In this document: piece by piece, positions 24,637 to 32,828 of the stretch
Numbering within the stretch: the stretch's first letter is position 1
How the letters are laid out: each line of letters starts with the position of its first letter
Assembly: GCA_049511415.1 (NCBI GenBank)
Contig: JBEKYC010000053.1
Coordinates: 1 to 59,385, forward strand
DNA: 59,385 nt
Direction: 5' to 3'
Source of the DNA: Bog-159 sp049511415
GTDB taxonomy: Bacteria; Acidobacteriota; Terriglobia; Bryobacterales; Bryobacteraceae
The notes under the pieces: model-generated
What the model saw: the letters and a program-made list of their open reading frames with translations, nothing else
Told to the model about the DNA's origin: nothing
The model's database searches: none
Translations under genes and position numbers: made by a program

Positions 24637-25422
24637 ATGATCCGAATTGCACTCTTTGCCGCCCTGGCGGCATCCTCCCTCTGCGCGCAAGACTGGGCCG
24701 TGGCGCGCCTCGAGAAATCGCCGCGGCATCGGGAATGGGTGACCATCAAACACGACGGCCGCGCCGTGGAGACTTTCATCGCCTACCCGGAATCCAAGGA
24801 CAAAACCCCGGTGGTGCTGGTGATCCACGAGATCTTCGGCATGTCGGATTGGGTGCAGGAGGTGGCCGACGAATTCGCCGCCGCCGGCTACATCGCCATC
24901 GCGCCCGACCTGCTCTCCGGCATGGGGCCGGGCGGCAAGGGCACCAAAGGATTCCAATCCAACGAGGTGATGCAGGCCATCGGGCGCCTGGATCCGAATC
25001 AGATCACAGCGGACTTAAACGCCGCGGCCGATTATGGCCTGAAGCTGCCGGCCGCCATGCAGAAGCTGTTCGTGGCGGGATTCTGTTGGGGCGGCGGGCA
25101 GACTTTCCGCTTCGCCACCAATCGGCCGGATACCGCGGCGGCGCTGGTGTTCTACGGTCCGCCGCCCGACAAGGACGCCATGCCGCGCATCAAGGCGCCA
25201 GTCTACGGTTTTTACGCCAGCCTGGACGCGCGCATCGGCGCCATGGTGCCGGACACCATCGAGAAGATGAAGCAGTCAGGCAAGAAGTATGAGCCGGTGA
25301 CTTACGAGGGCGCGGGCCACGGCTTCATGCGCGCGGGCGAGCAGCCGGATGCGACCGAAGGCAACGCCAAGGCGCGCACCGAGGCGTGGGTTCGAGTGAA
25401 AGAGATTCTGGCGCGGAAGTGA
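24637..25422 (+). CDS. Exported dienelactone hydrolase family protein
   Basis: This 261-residue protein has a signal peptide (residues 1-18, ending SLCAQ) followed by a dienelactone-hydrolase fold. The triad can be read as Cys150 in GFCWGG, Asp198 in ASLDARI and His228 in GAGHGF. Early strands carry VVLVIHEIFGMSDW, the family signature. Cytoplasmic relatives open dienelactones in chlorocatechol breakdown; exported acidobacterial copies have unknown esterase-type roles. An in-frame GTG at 24619 exists, but the ATG at 24637 gives the cleaner signal peptide. The stop TGA overlaps the next gene's GTG (GTGA). Confidence 0.85.
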   Translation: MIRIALFAALAASSLCAQDWAVARLEKSPRHREWVTIKHDGRAVETFIAYPESKDKTPVVLVIHEIFGMSDWVQEVADEFAAAGYIAIAPDLLSGMGPGGKGTKGFQSNEVMQAIGRLDPNQITADLNAAADYGLKLPAAMQKLFVAGFCWGGGQTFRFATNRPDTAAALVFYGPPPDKDAMPRIKAPVYGFYASLDARIGAMVPDTIEKMKQSGKKYEPVTYEGAGHGFMRAGEQPDATEGNAKARTEAWVRVKEILARK

Positions 25423-26144
25423 GGGCCACCCTGTTGAGAATTGCCGGCGCGAGCCTGGCACTCTTTGCCGGCTATGCGGCGCTTCTGTGTGTTCCGGAGC
25501 CGTTCTTCGCGTTTTCGGTGCGAGCCGATAACCTGGTTCTACACTCCGACCGGCCGTTCCCCCAAGCTGCCGCCATGCGCGTCCTCGAACTGACCGCGGC
25601 AAAGCTGGCGCAATCGCCGCTGTACTCGAAAACTCAGGACCATCACATCTTCATCTGCAATGCGCGCTGGCGGCAGATGCTGTTCTTCAATAAGGACTAC
25701 GGCGTGGGCGGCGTGGCGCCGTACCCGGTGGCGGGCAACGTCTTTCTTCGGGATGCATCAATCGACGACAACCGGCTGATCTCGCCGCGTGGAACCCCCG
25801 TTCCAGGAGACCGGACTCTGGACTACTTCATCGCGCACGAAATCACCCACCAACTAACCGGTCACGCGATCGGGCCCATGCGTTACTTGCGATTGCCGCA
25901 ATGGGTGCGCGAGGGATTCGCCGACTATGTGGGCAAGGGCGGCTCCTTCAATTACGAAGAGGCGCGGCGCGCTAATCTGGCTGGAGCGCCGGAGATGGAT
26001 TGGAGGAAGTCCGGCCTCGACTGGCGTTTCAACCTGGAAGTGGCCTACCTTCTGGACCATCGCCATTGGAGTGTATGGCAGTTGCTGCGGGAGCCGCCGG
26101 CGGATGGGACGGTCGATGCGGACATCCGGAAAGAACAGCCATAA
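25419..26144 (+). CDS. Membrane-anchored zinc metalloprotease-like protein (HEITH)
   Basis: This 241-residue protein starts at GTG 25419, overlapping the upstream stop. Residues 5-29 form one N-terminal membrane segment, so the rest is probably outside the cytoplasm. HEITH (residues 140-144) followed by the third ligand in REGFADY (Glu165) is a gluzincin-type zinc site. The helix spacing resembles M1/M61 peptidases, but the protein is much shorter. No known family name can be given. Translational coupling to the dienelactone hydrolase suggests joint expression. The stop abuts that of the convergent ABC gene. Confidence 0.6.
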   Translation: MRATLLRIAGASLALFAGYAALLCVPEPFFAFSVRADNLVLHSDRPFPQAAAMRVLELTAAKLAQSPLYSKTQDHHIFICNARWRQMLFFNKDYGVGGVAPYPVAGNVFLRDASIDDNRLISPRGTPVPGDRTLDYFIAHEITHQLTGHAIGPMRYLRLPQWVREGFADYVGKGGSFNYEEARRANLAGAPEMDWRKSGLDWRFNLEVAYLLDHRHWSVWQLLREPPADGTVDADIRKEQP

Positions 26145-26933
26145 CTACCAGAGATGATAATAGCCGCCGCGCTGCGCGAGGTTGACGGGCAGGCCGAAGA
26201 CTTCAGCGAGCGTGGTAGGCGTCAGGATATCGGGCTTCGGCCCATCCATTACGATTCGGCCCGCGCGCATCAAAATGACGCGATCGATTTCGGGGATGAT
26301 GTCGGCCAGGTGATGCGTCACCAGGATGATCCCGATGCCGGCCTGGGCCAGCTTGCGCATCAGCTCGCGCAGTTCGTGTTGCGCGGCCACGTCCAGGCTA
26401 TTGCTGGGTTCATCCAGCACCAAAGCGCGCGGATCGTGCACCAACGCGCGGGCTATCAGCACGCGGCGCGCTTCGCCGGAAGACATCTGGTTGACCTCGC
26501 GCTCCGCCAGGTGCGGGATTTCGAGCAATGCCAGGATCCGCGTGGTCCGGCGTTCGATGTCCGGCGTGATCTCATGATAAGGCTGCACGCCCACGCTGCC
26601 GAAGAAGCCCGAGAGCACGGCTTCGCGGCCGGTGATATCGCGCGTGCATAGGGCCATCCAATCGTTCGAGACCACGCCCAGCAGCGGGCGCAGATCGAAA
26701 ATGTTCCAGCGCTCCCGGCCGAAGAGGGCCATACGCGAGCCGGGGCGAGCCAGCGGATAGCATTCGCGCGTGATGGTCTTGATCAAGGTGGACTTGCCGC
26801 ATCCGTTGGGGCCCAGGATGGCGACGTGCTCACCCACGCCGATGCAGAGGCGGATGTCGCGCAGCACAATTTTGTCGGCGCGCATGACGGAGACGTGCTC
26901 CAGTTCGATGAGGGCAGGCGCGTTCACAGTCAC
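26145..26933 (-). CDS. Stand-alone ABC transporter ATP-binding protein
   Basis: This 262-residue single ATPase domain has Walker A GPNGCGKST (residues 42-50), an unusual signature MSSGEARR in place of LSGGQ, Walker B ALVLDEPSN, and the switch His in ILVTHH. The combination, with MALFGRERWNIFDLR early on, matches the ModF/YlmA-like group of ABC ATPases that have no permease alongside. None is present here either. Function unknown; these proteins may act on ribosomes or with a distant permease. Start GTG 26933. Confidence 0.82.
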   Translation of the reverse strand: MTVNAPALIELEHVSVMRADKIVLRDIRLCIGVGEHVAILGPNGCGKSTLIKTITRECYPLARPGSRMALFGRERWNIFDLRPLLGVVSNDWMALCTRDITGREAVLSGFFGSVGVQPYHEITPDIERRTTRILALLEIPHLAEREVNQMSSGEARRVLIARALVHDPRALVLDEPSNSLDVAAQHELRELMRKLAQAGIGIILVTHHLADIIPEIDRVILMRAGRIVMDGPKPDILTPTTLAEVFGLPVNLAQRGGYYHLW

Positions 26934-26985
26934 AGGTCAGCCTATCGTATAACGACGCGAGCGCCATTGCGTAGTCAGGGCGGAG

Positions 26986-28335
26986 ATGATAGCCTCTTCT
27001 ACTGCTATGCAAGAGGAAACTGCCGTCTGGCATCCGGTCACGCGCGTTCTGTTCCGGATGGTTTTCTGTTACCTGGGCCTTTACTGCGTCTATACGCTGA
27101 ACGATCTGGTGGGACTGATGCACTACCTGATCACCGGCAACTTCACGGATAGCGTCTTCGATCCGGTCCTGCACAAGGTTGTGCCGTGGATTGCGAAACA
27201 CTTCCTGCATCTGCCGTACGACATCACAATCTTCAGCAACGGCAGCGGCGACACTACATATGACTGGGTTCTGGTGCTGTGCATGTTCTGCGCGGCGCTG
27301 GTGGCCGCGGCCGTATGGTCGGTGCTCGACCGCCGGCGGCCCAATTATGCCCGGCTGCACGCCTGGTTCCGGCTGGCGGTGCGGCTGCTGCTGGCGTGCG
27401 AGATGTTCCTCTACGGAACCGACAAAGCGCCGCCGCGCCAGTTCGGCGATATGACCATCGGACGGCTGGTGATCCCGTTCGGCAGACTTACCCCTTTCCG
27501 GCTCTTGTGGGGATTCATGGCCGCATCCAAGGGGTATACTGTTTTCGGGGGACTGGCCGAAATCCTGGGTGGCGTGCTCCTGCTGATTCCACAAACCGTG
27601 AGTGTGGGCGCGCTGGTTGCCGCCGCCGTGCTGGCCAACGTCTTCGCGCTAAATCTGTTTTACGATGTTCCGGTAAAGCTGTTTTCACTGCACCTGCTGC
27701 TGATGGCTGTCTTCCTGGCCGCGCCGGATCTGCCCCGGCTGTTCCGGCTCCTGGTTTTGAATCGCGCGACTCCGGCTCACCCGGCCATCCGGCTGGCGCA
27801 GAAGACATGGATCAATTGGGCTGCGCCGATGGCGGTGCTGGTCTTGGGCGCCGGTATGTTCTGTTGGCTTTCCGTCTGGAGTTGGCGGGGATACAGCAAG
27901 CGCCAGGCGGAACTAGCCGTCCATCCGCCGTATTACGGCGTCTGGCTGGTGGATGAATTCGCGGTTTCCGCGCCTGCCGGGCATTCGCTGTTCACGGATA
28001 AGCTACGCACGAGTATCGGCCTGCAGCCGGGCGAGGACCGCTGGAAGAGCCTGATTTTCGAGCGTTCGAAGGGACTGACGATCCAGTGCGCCAACGACGC
28101 CCTCAATTACGTCAACCTGGAACTGGACGCCAAGACGAACCGGGCTACCCTGAGTGACTCGGATGATCCGAAATGGAAAGCGTTGCTTAACCTGGAAAAG
28201 ACCGGGCCGCAAACGCTGGATATCAGCGGGAGCGTCAACGAGTGCGAGATACATGCCAAGGCGCGCCGCATGGACGAAACGCAGTTCAAACTGGTCAGCC
28301 GGGGTTTTCACTTCATCAACGAGCATCCATACTGA
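26986..28335 (+). CDS. DoxX-like multi-pass membrane protein
   Basis: This protein of about 449 residues has six or seven hydrophobic segments in the first 300 residues and a soluble C-terminal domain of about 140 residues. The central part, with LACEMFLYGTDKAPPRQF and GFMAASKGYTVFGGLAEILGG, has the DoxX-like look. The C-terminal part (YYGVWLVDEFAV, then a set of beta strands) resembles the soluble domains attached to DoxX in some bacteria. Function unknown. ATG 26986 has GGAG immediately before it; ATG 27007 is an alternative without any ribosome-binding site. Confidence 0.65.
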   Translation: MIASSTAMQEETAVWHPVTRVLFRMVFCYLGLYCVYTLNDLVGLMHYLITGNFTDSVFDPVLHKVVPWIAKHFLHLPYDITIFSNGSGDTTYDWVLVLCMFCAALVAAAVWSVLDRRRPNYARLHAWFRLAVRLLLACEMFLYGTDKAPPRQFGDMTIGRLVIPFGRLTPFRLLWGFMAASKGYTVFGGLAEILGGVLLLIPQTVSVGALVAAAVLANVFALNLFYDVPVKLFSLHLLLMAVFLAAPDLPRLFRLLVLNRATPAHPAIRLAQKTWINWAAPMAVLVLGAGMFCWLSVWSWRGYSKRQAELAVHPPYYGVWLVDEFAVSAPAGHSLFTDKLRTSIGLQPGEDRWKSLIFERSKGLTIQCANDALNYVNLELDAKTNRATLSDSDDPKWKALLNLEKTGPQTLDISGSVNECEIHAKARRMDETQFKLVSRGFHFINEHPY

Positions 28336-28361
28336 AAATGGCGTGAAGATGTGGCCGGCTA

Positions 28362-29114
28362 CTAAGACTGAGCCGCCTTGCCGTGGCGCAGTTTGCGGCG
28401 AATGTCGGGCCAGAATTCCTTCACCACATTGCTCAACGTGTCAAAACCTACCTGCGTGCCCCAGACCTTGACAGCGTTCCCCAGGTTGCGTTCGTCGTGC
28501 GGGTGGTAAGTGAAGGTGGAGATGCCCGCCGCGCTGGCGCTGCCAACGATTTCCGAGAAATTGAACTGGGTGGCGCCGGCATCCGAGCGGGTAATGAAGA
28601 TGTGGCCCACGGCGTAGCCGACCCGGTGCCAGAATCCACCTTTACCCAACTGGAAGTAACGCGGGTCCTGGTGCAGCACCGAGGGCAACACGGCGCGCGT
28701 CATGAAGTTCTCGATGGTGCCGTCGGCAAAGTTCTCCGCATATCGCTTAGCGTATCCATCCACGCCTTGTCCGAAAGTGGGGTCGCTGTTTTCGGCCTGT
28801 CCGATTCCGGCCAGGGCGCCGTACCAAGCGAGTTCGACTGGATCGAACGAACCGCGGGCAGTCACAGCAAATTTTTGTCCGGTAGTGAGAGGCGGTGCGT
28901 CGGCCGCGTTCTCCAGGGTCAGAAAATTCGGCAGCGTGAAGAAGAGCCGGTCCTTGGAAGTCCCCGGCGTCGGCTTTGGCTGGTTACTTTGTCCGCTGTC
29001 TTGTGCGGTTCCGGCAGATGGATCGGACGGCGCCGAGGCTGGCGCTGGCGTCTGATCCTGCCCCCACAAAGGGGCGATTAGGAACCAAATCCACAAGCAG
29101 CAAGACTTCTTCAT
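28362..29114 (-). CDS. Secreted acidobacterial conserved hypothetical protein
   Basis: This 250-residue protein has a signal peptide (residues 1-18, ending PLWGQ) and a Pro/Ala/Ser-rich linker to residue 55. The conserved domain contains FFTLPNFLTLENA, LTTGQKFAVTARGSFDP and VLHQDPRYFQLGKGGFWHRVGYA. I recognise this as a family found mostly in acidobacteria; it has no known function. The hydrophobic and Gly-rich segments may sit in or at the outer membrane. A GAGAGTAACC precedes the ATG at 29114. Monocistronic. Confidence 0.6.
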   Translation of the reverse strand: MKKSCCLWIWFLIAPLWGQDQTPAPASAPSDPSAGTAQDSGQSNQPKPTPGTSKDRLFFTLPNFLTLENAADAPPLTTGQKFAVTARGSFDPVELAWYGALAGIGQAENSDPTFGQGVDGYAKRYAENFADGTIENFMTRAVLPSVLHQDPRYFQLGKGGFWHRVGYAVGHIFITRSDAGATQFNFSEIVGSASAAGISTFTYHPHDERNLGNAVKVWGTQVGFDTLSNVVKEFWPDIRRKLRHGKAAQS

Positions 29115-29235
29115 GGTTACTCTCCTGTTTGCCCGCGGGCGGGTTGCCCATGTACTAGCACTTCGGGTACCAAGGGTAGAATGATGCCAACCACGCTTGG
29201 CGGGAATGCGTTAGATTGATTGGTGGAAACCGCAC

Positions 29236-29457
29236 ATGAAGGTAGAAGAATACAGCGAACGCGTAGTGGATGTAGAGCCATGGCAAGTACGGCTCAGCTC
29301 CTACAAGCTGGGCGAAACGTATCATTGCAAGGCAGATAATGTTTCACCGGGAGCAGCTCTGGCGCGAACTACCGGCCCGACGCGCGCGGCGGCCGAAGAG
29401 AAGGCACTGGAGCGCGCGCGGCATATGCTGGCACGTTCGATCCGTCACAACGCGTGA
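29236..29457 (+). CDS. Small conserved hypothetical protein
   Basis: This 73-residue protein (YKLGETYHCKADNVSPGA in the middle, and a helix AAAEEKALERARHMLA at the end) is compact, with alternating strands followed by one helix; no family can be named. It is separated from the RNB exoribonuclease by 9 bp on the same strand, so the two are probably co-transcribed. The strand-then-helix layout loosely recalls small RNA-binding folds, which is inference only. Confidence 0.5.
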   Translation: MKVEEYSERVVDVEPWQVRLSSYKLGETYHCKADNVSPGAALARTTGPTRAAAEEKALERARHMLARSIRHNA

Positions 29458-29466
29458 CCCCAAACC

Positions 29467-30939
29467 ATGAATCATACACACGACAATCATTACGATCTCA
29501 CCGCCTTGGCGCGGCAGGAGATGATCGACGAAGGATTCGTGCCGGACTTTCCGGTGGAAGCCGAGCGCCAGGCCGCGGCTTTGCGGACGCACCCGGCGCA
29601 GCCGGCGGCGAGCGGCGATGTGCGCGATCTGAGCGGGCTGCTCTGGTCCTCGATCGACAACGACACTTCGCGGGACCTGGACCAGATCGAGGTTGCCGAA
29701 CGTCTGCCGGACGGCGCTATCCGCATTCGAGTCGCCATCGCGGATGTGGATAGCGGCGTACCCAAGGGATCGCCCATTGACGAACACGCGGCGGCGAACT
29801 GCACCACGGTCTACACGGGCGTGAAAAACTTCTCCATGCTGCCGGACGACCTGTCGACGGATCTCACCTCGTTGAATGAGCACGCCGACCGGCTCTCCAT
29901 GGTGGTGGAATTGACGGTGGCCGCGGACGGTTCCGTGCAGGATGGCGTGGCCTATCACGCGGTCACGCGTAATGCCGCTCAACTGGCCTACAGTTCGGTC
30001 GGCCCGTGGCTCGAAGGGCTTGCCGCGGCGCCCCCCAAAGTGGCCGCGTCCGCGGAACTGCAGGAGCAGCTTCGCCTGCAGGACCAGGCCGCACAGAAGC
30101 TGCGCGAGACGCGGCACCGCTCGGGCGCTTTGGATCTGGACCGCGTGGAATCCGAGGCGGTGATCTCGGACGGACATGTGACCGGTATCCAGCCGCGGCC
30201 GCGCAATCGCGCCTCGCAGTTGATCGAGGATTTCATGATCGCGGCCAACGGCGTGATCGCGCGGCTGCTGCACGACCGCCACGTGCCATCGATCCGGCGC
30301 GTGGTGAAGACGCCGGAGCGCTGGGACCGCATCGTGGAACTGGCCGCGCGCGCGGGCGGACATTTGCCCGCCGATCCGGATTCGGGCGCGCTGAATCAAT
30401 TCCTGATCGAGAGGCGCGCGCAGGATCCGCTGCACTACGCGGATCTTTCGCTGGCGGTGGTGAAATTGATGGGGCCGGGCGAGTATGTGCTGGAGCGGCC
30501 CGGCGACGTGCAGATCGGCCACTTCGCGCTGGCCGTGCACGATTACACGCATTCGACCGCGCCCAACCGGCGTTTCGCCGACCTGGTGACGCAGCGTTTG
30601 GTGAAGGCTGCGGTGGCGGGTCAGGACTCTCCGTACGCGGACGCGGAACTGGACGGCGTGGCGCGCCACTGCACGGAGCGCGAGGACGCCGCGCGCAAAG
30701 TGGAGCGCGCCATGTCCAAACGCATCGCGGCGGTGGCGATGCACGATCGCATCGGCGAGACATTTCCCGGGGTGGTCACGGGAGTTACGCCGAAGGGCAC
30801 GTTTGTGCGGCTGGTGTCGCCGCCGGTGGAAGGGCGCATGATGCGCGGGGAGCACGGGCTGGACGTGGGCGACCAGGTCCGGGTGAAGCTGCTGAACACC
30901 GATCCGGTGCGCGGGTTCATCGATTTCGGGCGGGGGTAG
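29467..30939 (+). CDS. RNB-domain exoribonuclease (RNase R/II family), short form
   Basis: This 490-residue protein covers the RNB catalytic domain (residues 55-390) and a C-terminal S1-like domain (from about 425, GVVTGVTPKGTFVRL). The metal-binding motif is IDNDTSRDLDQIE (residues 62-74). HSTAPNRRFADLVTQRL matches the conserved RNB end. The two N-terminal cold-shock domains of RNase R and RNase II are missing, so it is shorter than those enzymes (640-810 residues). Relatives degrade RNA 3' to 5'; the absence of cold-shock domains suggests a specialised or less processive role. Confidence 0.85.
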   Translation: MNHTHDNHYDLTALARQEMIDEGFVPDFPVEAERQAAALRTHPAQPAASGDVRDLSGLLWSSIDNDTSRDLDQIEVAERLPDGAIRIRVAIADVDSGVPKGSPIDEHAAANCTTVYTGVKNFSMLPDDLSTDLTSLNEHADRLSMVVELTVAADGSVQDGVAYHAVTRNAAQLAYSSVGPWLEGLAAAPPKVAASAELQEQLRLQDQAAQKLRETRHRSGALDLDRVESEAVISDGHVTGIQPRPRNRASQLIEDFMIAANGVIARLLHDRHVPSIRRVVKTPERWDRIVELAARAGGHLPADPDSGALNQFLIERRAQDPLHYADLSLAVVKLMGPGEYVLERPGDVQIGHFALAVHDYTHSTAPNRRFADLVTQRLVKAAVAGQDSPYADAELDGVARHCTEREDAARKVERAMSKRIAAVAMHDRIGETFPGVVTGVTPKGTFVRLVSPPVEGRMMRGEHGLDVGDQVRVKLLNTDPVRGFIDFGRG

Positions 30940-31112
30940 GATCGCGAACCATATGGATAGGCGTTTTGACAAACCCCCGGTCACTCGATAGCGGCGCGTA
31001 CAAGGCGTACGAAGGCGGTGCAGGCCTCCGGAAGTTGGCAGATGAAATAAAGGCCCGCGGCCGCGCGCGCCTGGCGCGGGAGAATTCGAGCTGACGGTGA
31101 ACTGGGTTGCGG

Positions 31113-31823
31113 TTACAGCCAACGCTCTTCTTTGGCACGCGGCTTGGCCAACAACGGCGCATTCAGAAATTCCAGAAACGGCGCCAGGGCGCGGAAGCGT
31201 TTTTCCAATTCCACGAACAGCTTGGGCGTCGTGATGAGGGCCGCGTCCAAGGTGGTGAAGAGCAGGTGCTGCTTGTAGCGCAGCAGGTTGGCCGCGGGAT
31301 GCTCGGCGCAGAATCCCTTGGGCACGCGCGATAGCTGCTCGCCTTGGACCGCGCCGAACAGGCGCTTGACCGCGGGCGCGGCGGCCAGACGGCGGTAATC
31401 CGCATGCCGCTCCGCGATATGCGTGCGCACCGCTAGCAGCGTCTCCGGGGGAGGCATGTAGATGCCGCCGCCCACGTCCACGCCTTTGTGCGAGATGGCG
31501 AAGTAGTAGCCCGCCGCGCCGTGCTTCTGCATGCCGCGCCGCGAGAAGGACGCCGCGATCTGGATCTTGTAGGGCGTCTTATCCGGGCTGAAGCGGGTGT
31601 CGCGATAGATGCGGTAAATGGCCTTGGGGGCGTCCGTGACGTAGTCGGGTGCGAAGTCCATCATGGCGTGGTTGAGGGCCGTCACCAGTTCGATCATGGG
31701 GCCTTTGACCTTTTCCTCGTAGACGGTCTTGCGCGGCTGGAACCATTCGCGCGCATTATGGCGCGCGAGGCCGCGGTAAAAGGTAATGGCCTCGGCCGGA
31801 AATCCCGGAAAAGGGGAACTCAT
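31113..31823 (-). CDS. DUF2461 family protein
   Basis: This 236-residue protein matches the DUF2461 layout from its start (FPGFPAEAITFYRGLARHN, REWFQPRK) through YRDTRFSPDKTPYKIQI and GAAGYYFAIS to GGGIYMPP. The family is widespread and its function is not known. The ATG at 31823 has GAGGAGG 7 nt upstream. The gene is divergent from murB; the two starts are 27 bp apart, so their promoters must overlap. Confidence 0.85.
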   Translation of the reverse strand: MSSPFPGFPAEAITFYRGLARHNAREWFQPRKTVYEEKVKGPMIELVTALNHAMMDFAPDYVTDAPKAIYRIYRDTRFSPDKTPYKIQIAASFSRRGMQKHGAAGYYFAISHKGVDVGGGIYMPPPETLLAVRTHIAERHADYRRLAAAPAVKRLFGAVQGEQLSRVPKGFCAEHPAANLLRYKQHLLFTTLDAALITTPKLFVELEKRFRALAPFLEFLNAPLLAKPRAKEERWL

Positions 31824-31837
31824 GGGACTGCCTCCTC

Positions 31838-31843
31838 TATAAT
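31838..31843 (+). promoter_or_regulatory. Consensus -10 box (TATAAT), leaderless murB promoter
   Basis: A perfect TATAAT lies 7 nt before the murB ATG at 31851, leaving no room for a leader. No good -35 is visible at 17 bp. The Shine-Dalgarno of the divergent DUF2461 gene overlaps the same few bases. Confidence 0.55.
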
Positions 31844-31850
31844 TGAAACC

Positions 31851-32828
31851 ATGGACTCCACGCTGGCGCGCCTGTCCGCAATCCCTAATTTAACCGTTTC
31901 GCGCGACGCGCCGCTTTCCTCGTACACACGCTTCGCGATCGGCGGACCGGCCGATCTCTATGCCGAAACCGAAAGCGTGGAAGCGTTCATTGCGGCGCTG
32001 GCGGCGGCGCGGGCCAGCGGGCGCGATTACATGGTGATGGGCGGCGGCACCAACCTGATCGTCTCCGACGCGGGCTACCGCGGCATCATGCTGCGGTACG
32101 TGGGCCGGCGCATGCTGGCGGCGGGCACGCGGGTCGACTGCGATGCCGGGGCGGTGCTGCAGGATCTGGTGGATTTTACCATCGACCGCGCGCTGGCTGG
32201 TCTGGAGACGCTGGCCGGCATTCCCGGATCGGTAGGCGCCGCGGTGTACGGCAATGCCGGCGCTTATGGCCACTCGATTTCGGAGCGGGTGGCTCGCGTC
32301 CGTTTCTTCGATGGCGAGCGCGTGCGCGTGATCGAGAATGTGGAGTGCGAGTTCCACTACCGGGAGAGCATTTTCAAGCGGCACAAGGACTGGATCATCT
32401 TCTCGACCGGGTTGCATCTTACCGCGGCCAATGCCGCCACGCTGCGCAAAACGGCGGACGATATTGTCGGCGTGCGAAACGAGAAGTTTCCCGTGACCAT
32501 GAAGTGCGCCGGCAGCATCTTCAAGAATTTTCTGTTGGCGGAGCTGCCGCCGGCCGCGGCCGCCGCCGTACCGGAAAAAGTGATTCGGGAAGGCAAGGTG
32601 CCGGCCGCCTATTTCCTGGAGCAGGTGGGCGCGAAGGGAACGTCGCGCGGCGACATACACGTGGCCGGCTATCACGCCAATCTGATCTATAACGGCGGGC
32701 GCGGCACGGCGGCGGAATTATGCGCGCTGATCCAGGAATTGAAGGACCGCGTGCGCGCCAGGTTCGGGATTGAACTGGAGGAGGAAGTGCAGTACGTGGG
32801 GTTCGCGGATGCTTGTCCGGTGGGTTAG
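31851..32828 (+). CDS. murB: UDP-N-acetylenolpyruvoylglucosamine reductase
   Basis: This 325-residue FAD enzyme reduces UDP-GlcNAc-enolpyruvate to UDP-MurNAc in peptidoglycan synthesis. The FAD-binding part has YTRFAIGGPADL (25-36), MGGGTNL (63-69) and GIPGSVGAAVYGNAGAYG (123-140). The C-terminal domain has the type I YRESIFK motif and the catalytic Ser222 in CAGSIFKN; a Glu near 318 (EEEVQYVG) completes the site. The frame is open from 31488, but homology starts at the ATG 31851, just after TATAAT. The last 20 bp overlap the ankyrin gene. Confidence 0.95.
   Translation: MDSTLARLSAIPNLTVSRDAPLSSYTRFAIGGPADLYAETESVEAFIAALAAARASGRDYMVMGGGTNLIVSDAGYRGIMLRYVGRRMLAAGTRVDCDAGAVLQDLVDFTIDRALAGLETLAGIPGSVGAAVYGNAGAYGHSISERVARVRFFDGERVRVIENVECEFHYRESIFKRHKDWIIFSTGLHLTAANAATLRKTADDIVGVRNEKFPVTMKCAGSIFKNFLLAELPPAAAAAVPEKVIREGKVPAAYFLEQVGAKGTSRGDIHVAGYHANLIYNGGRGTAAELCALIQELKDRVRARFGIELEEEVQYVGFADACPVG

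Noticed and set aside
30006..31094. 362-codon second plus-strand frame inside the RNB gene and beyond
   Set aside because: Arg/Ala/Gly-rich translation without motifs; the RNB frame is certain.
29344..31122. 592-codon open frame on the minus strand opposite the RNB exoribonuclease
   Set aside because: It mirrors the codon bias of the real gene on the plus strand; the translation is His/Arg-rich with no domain.
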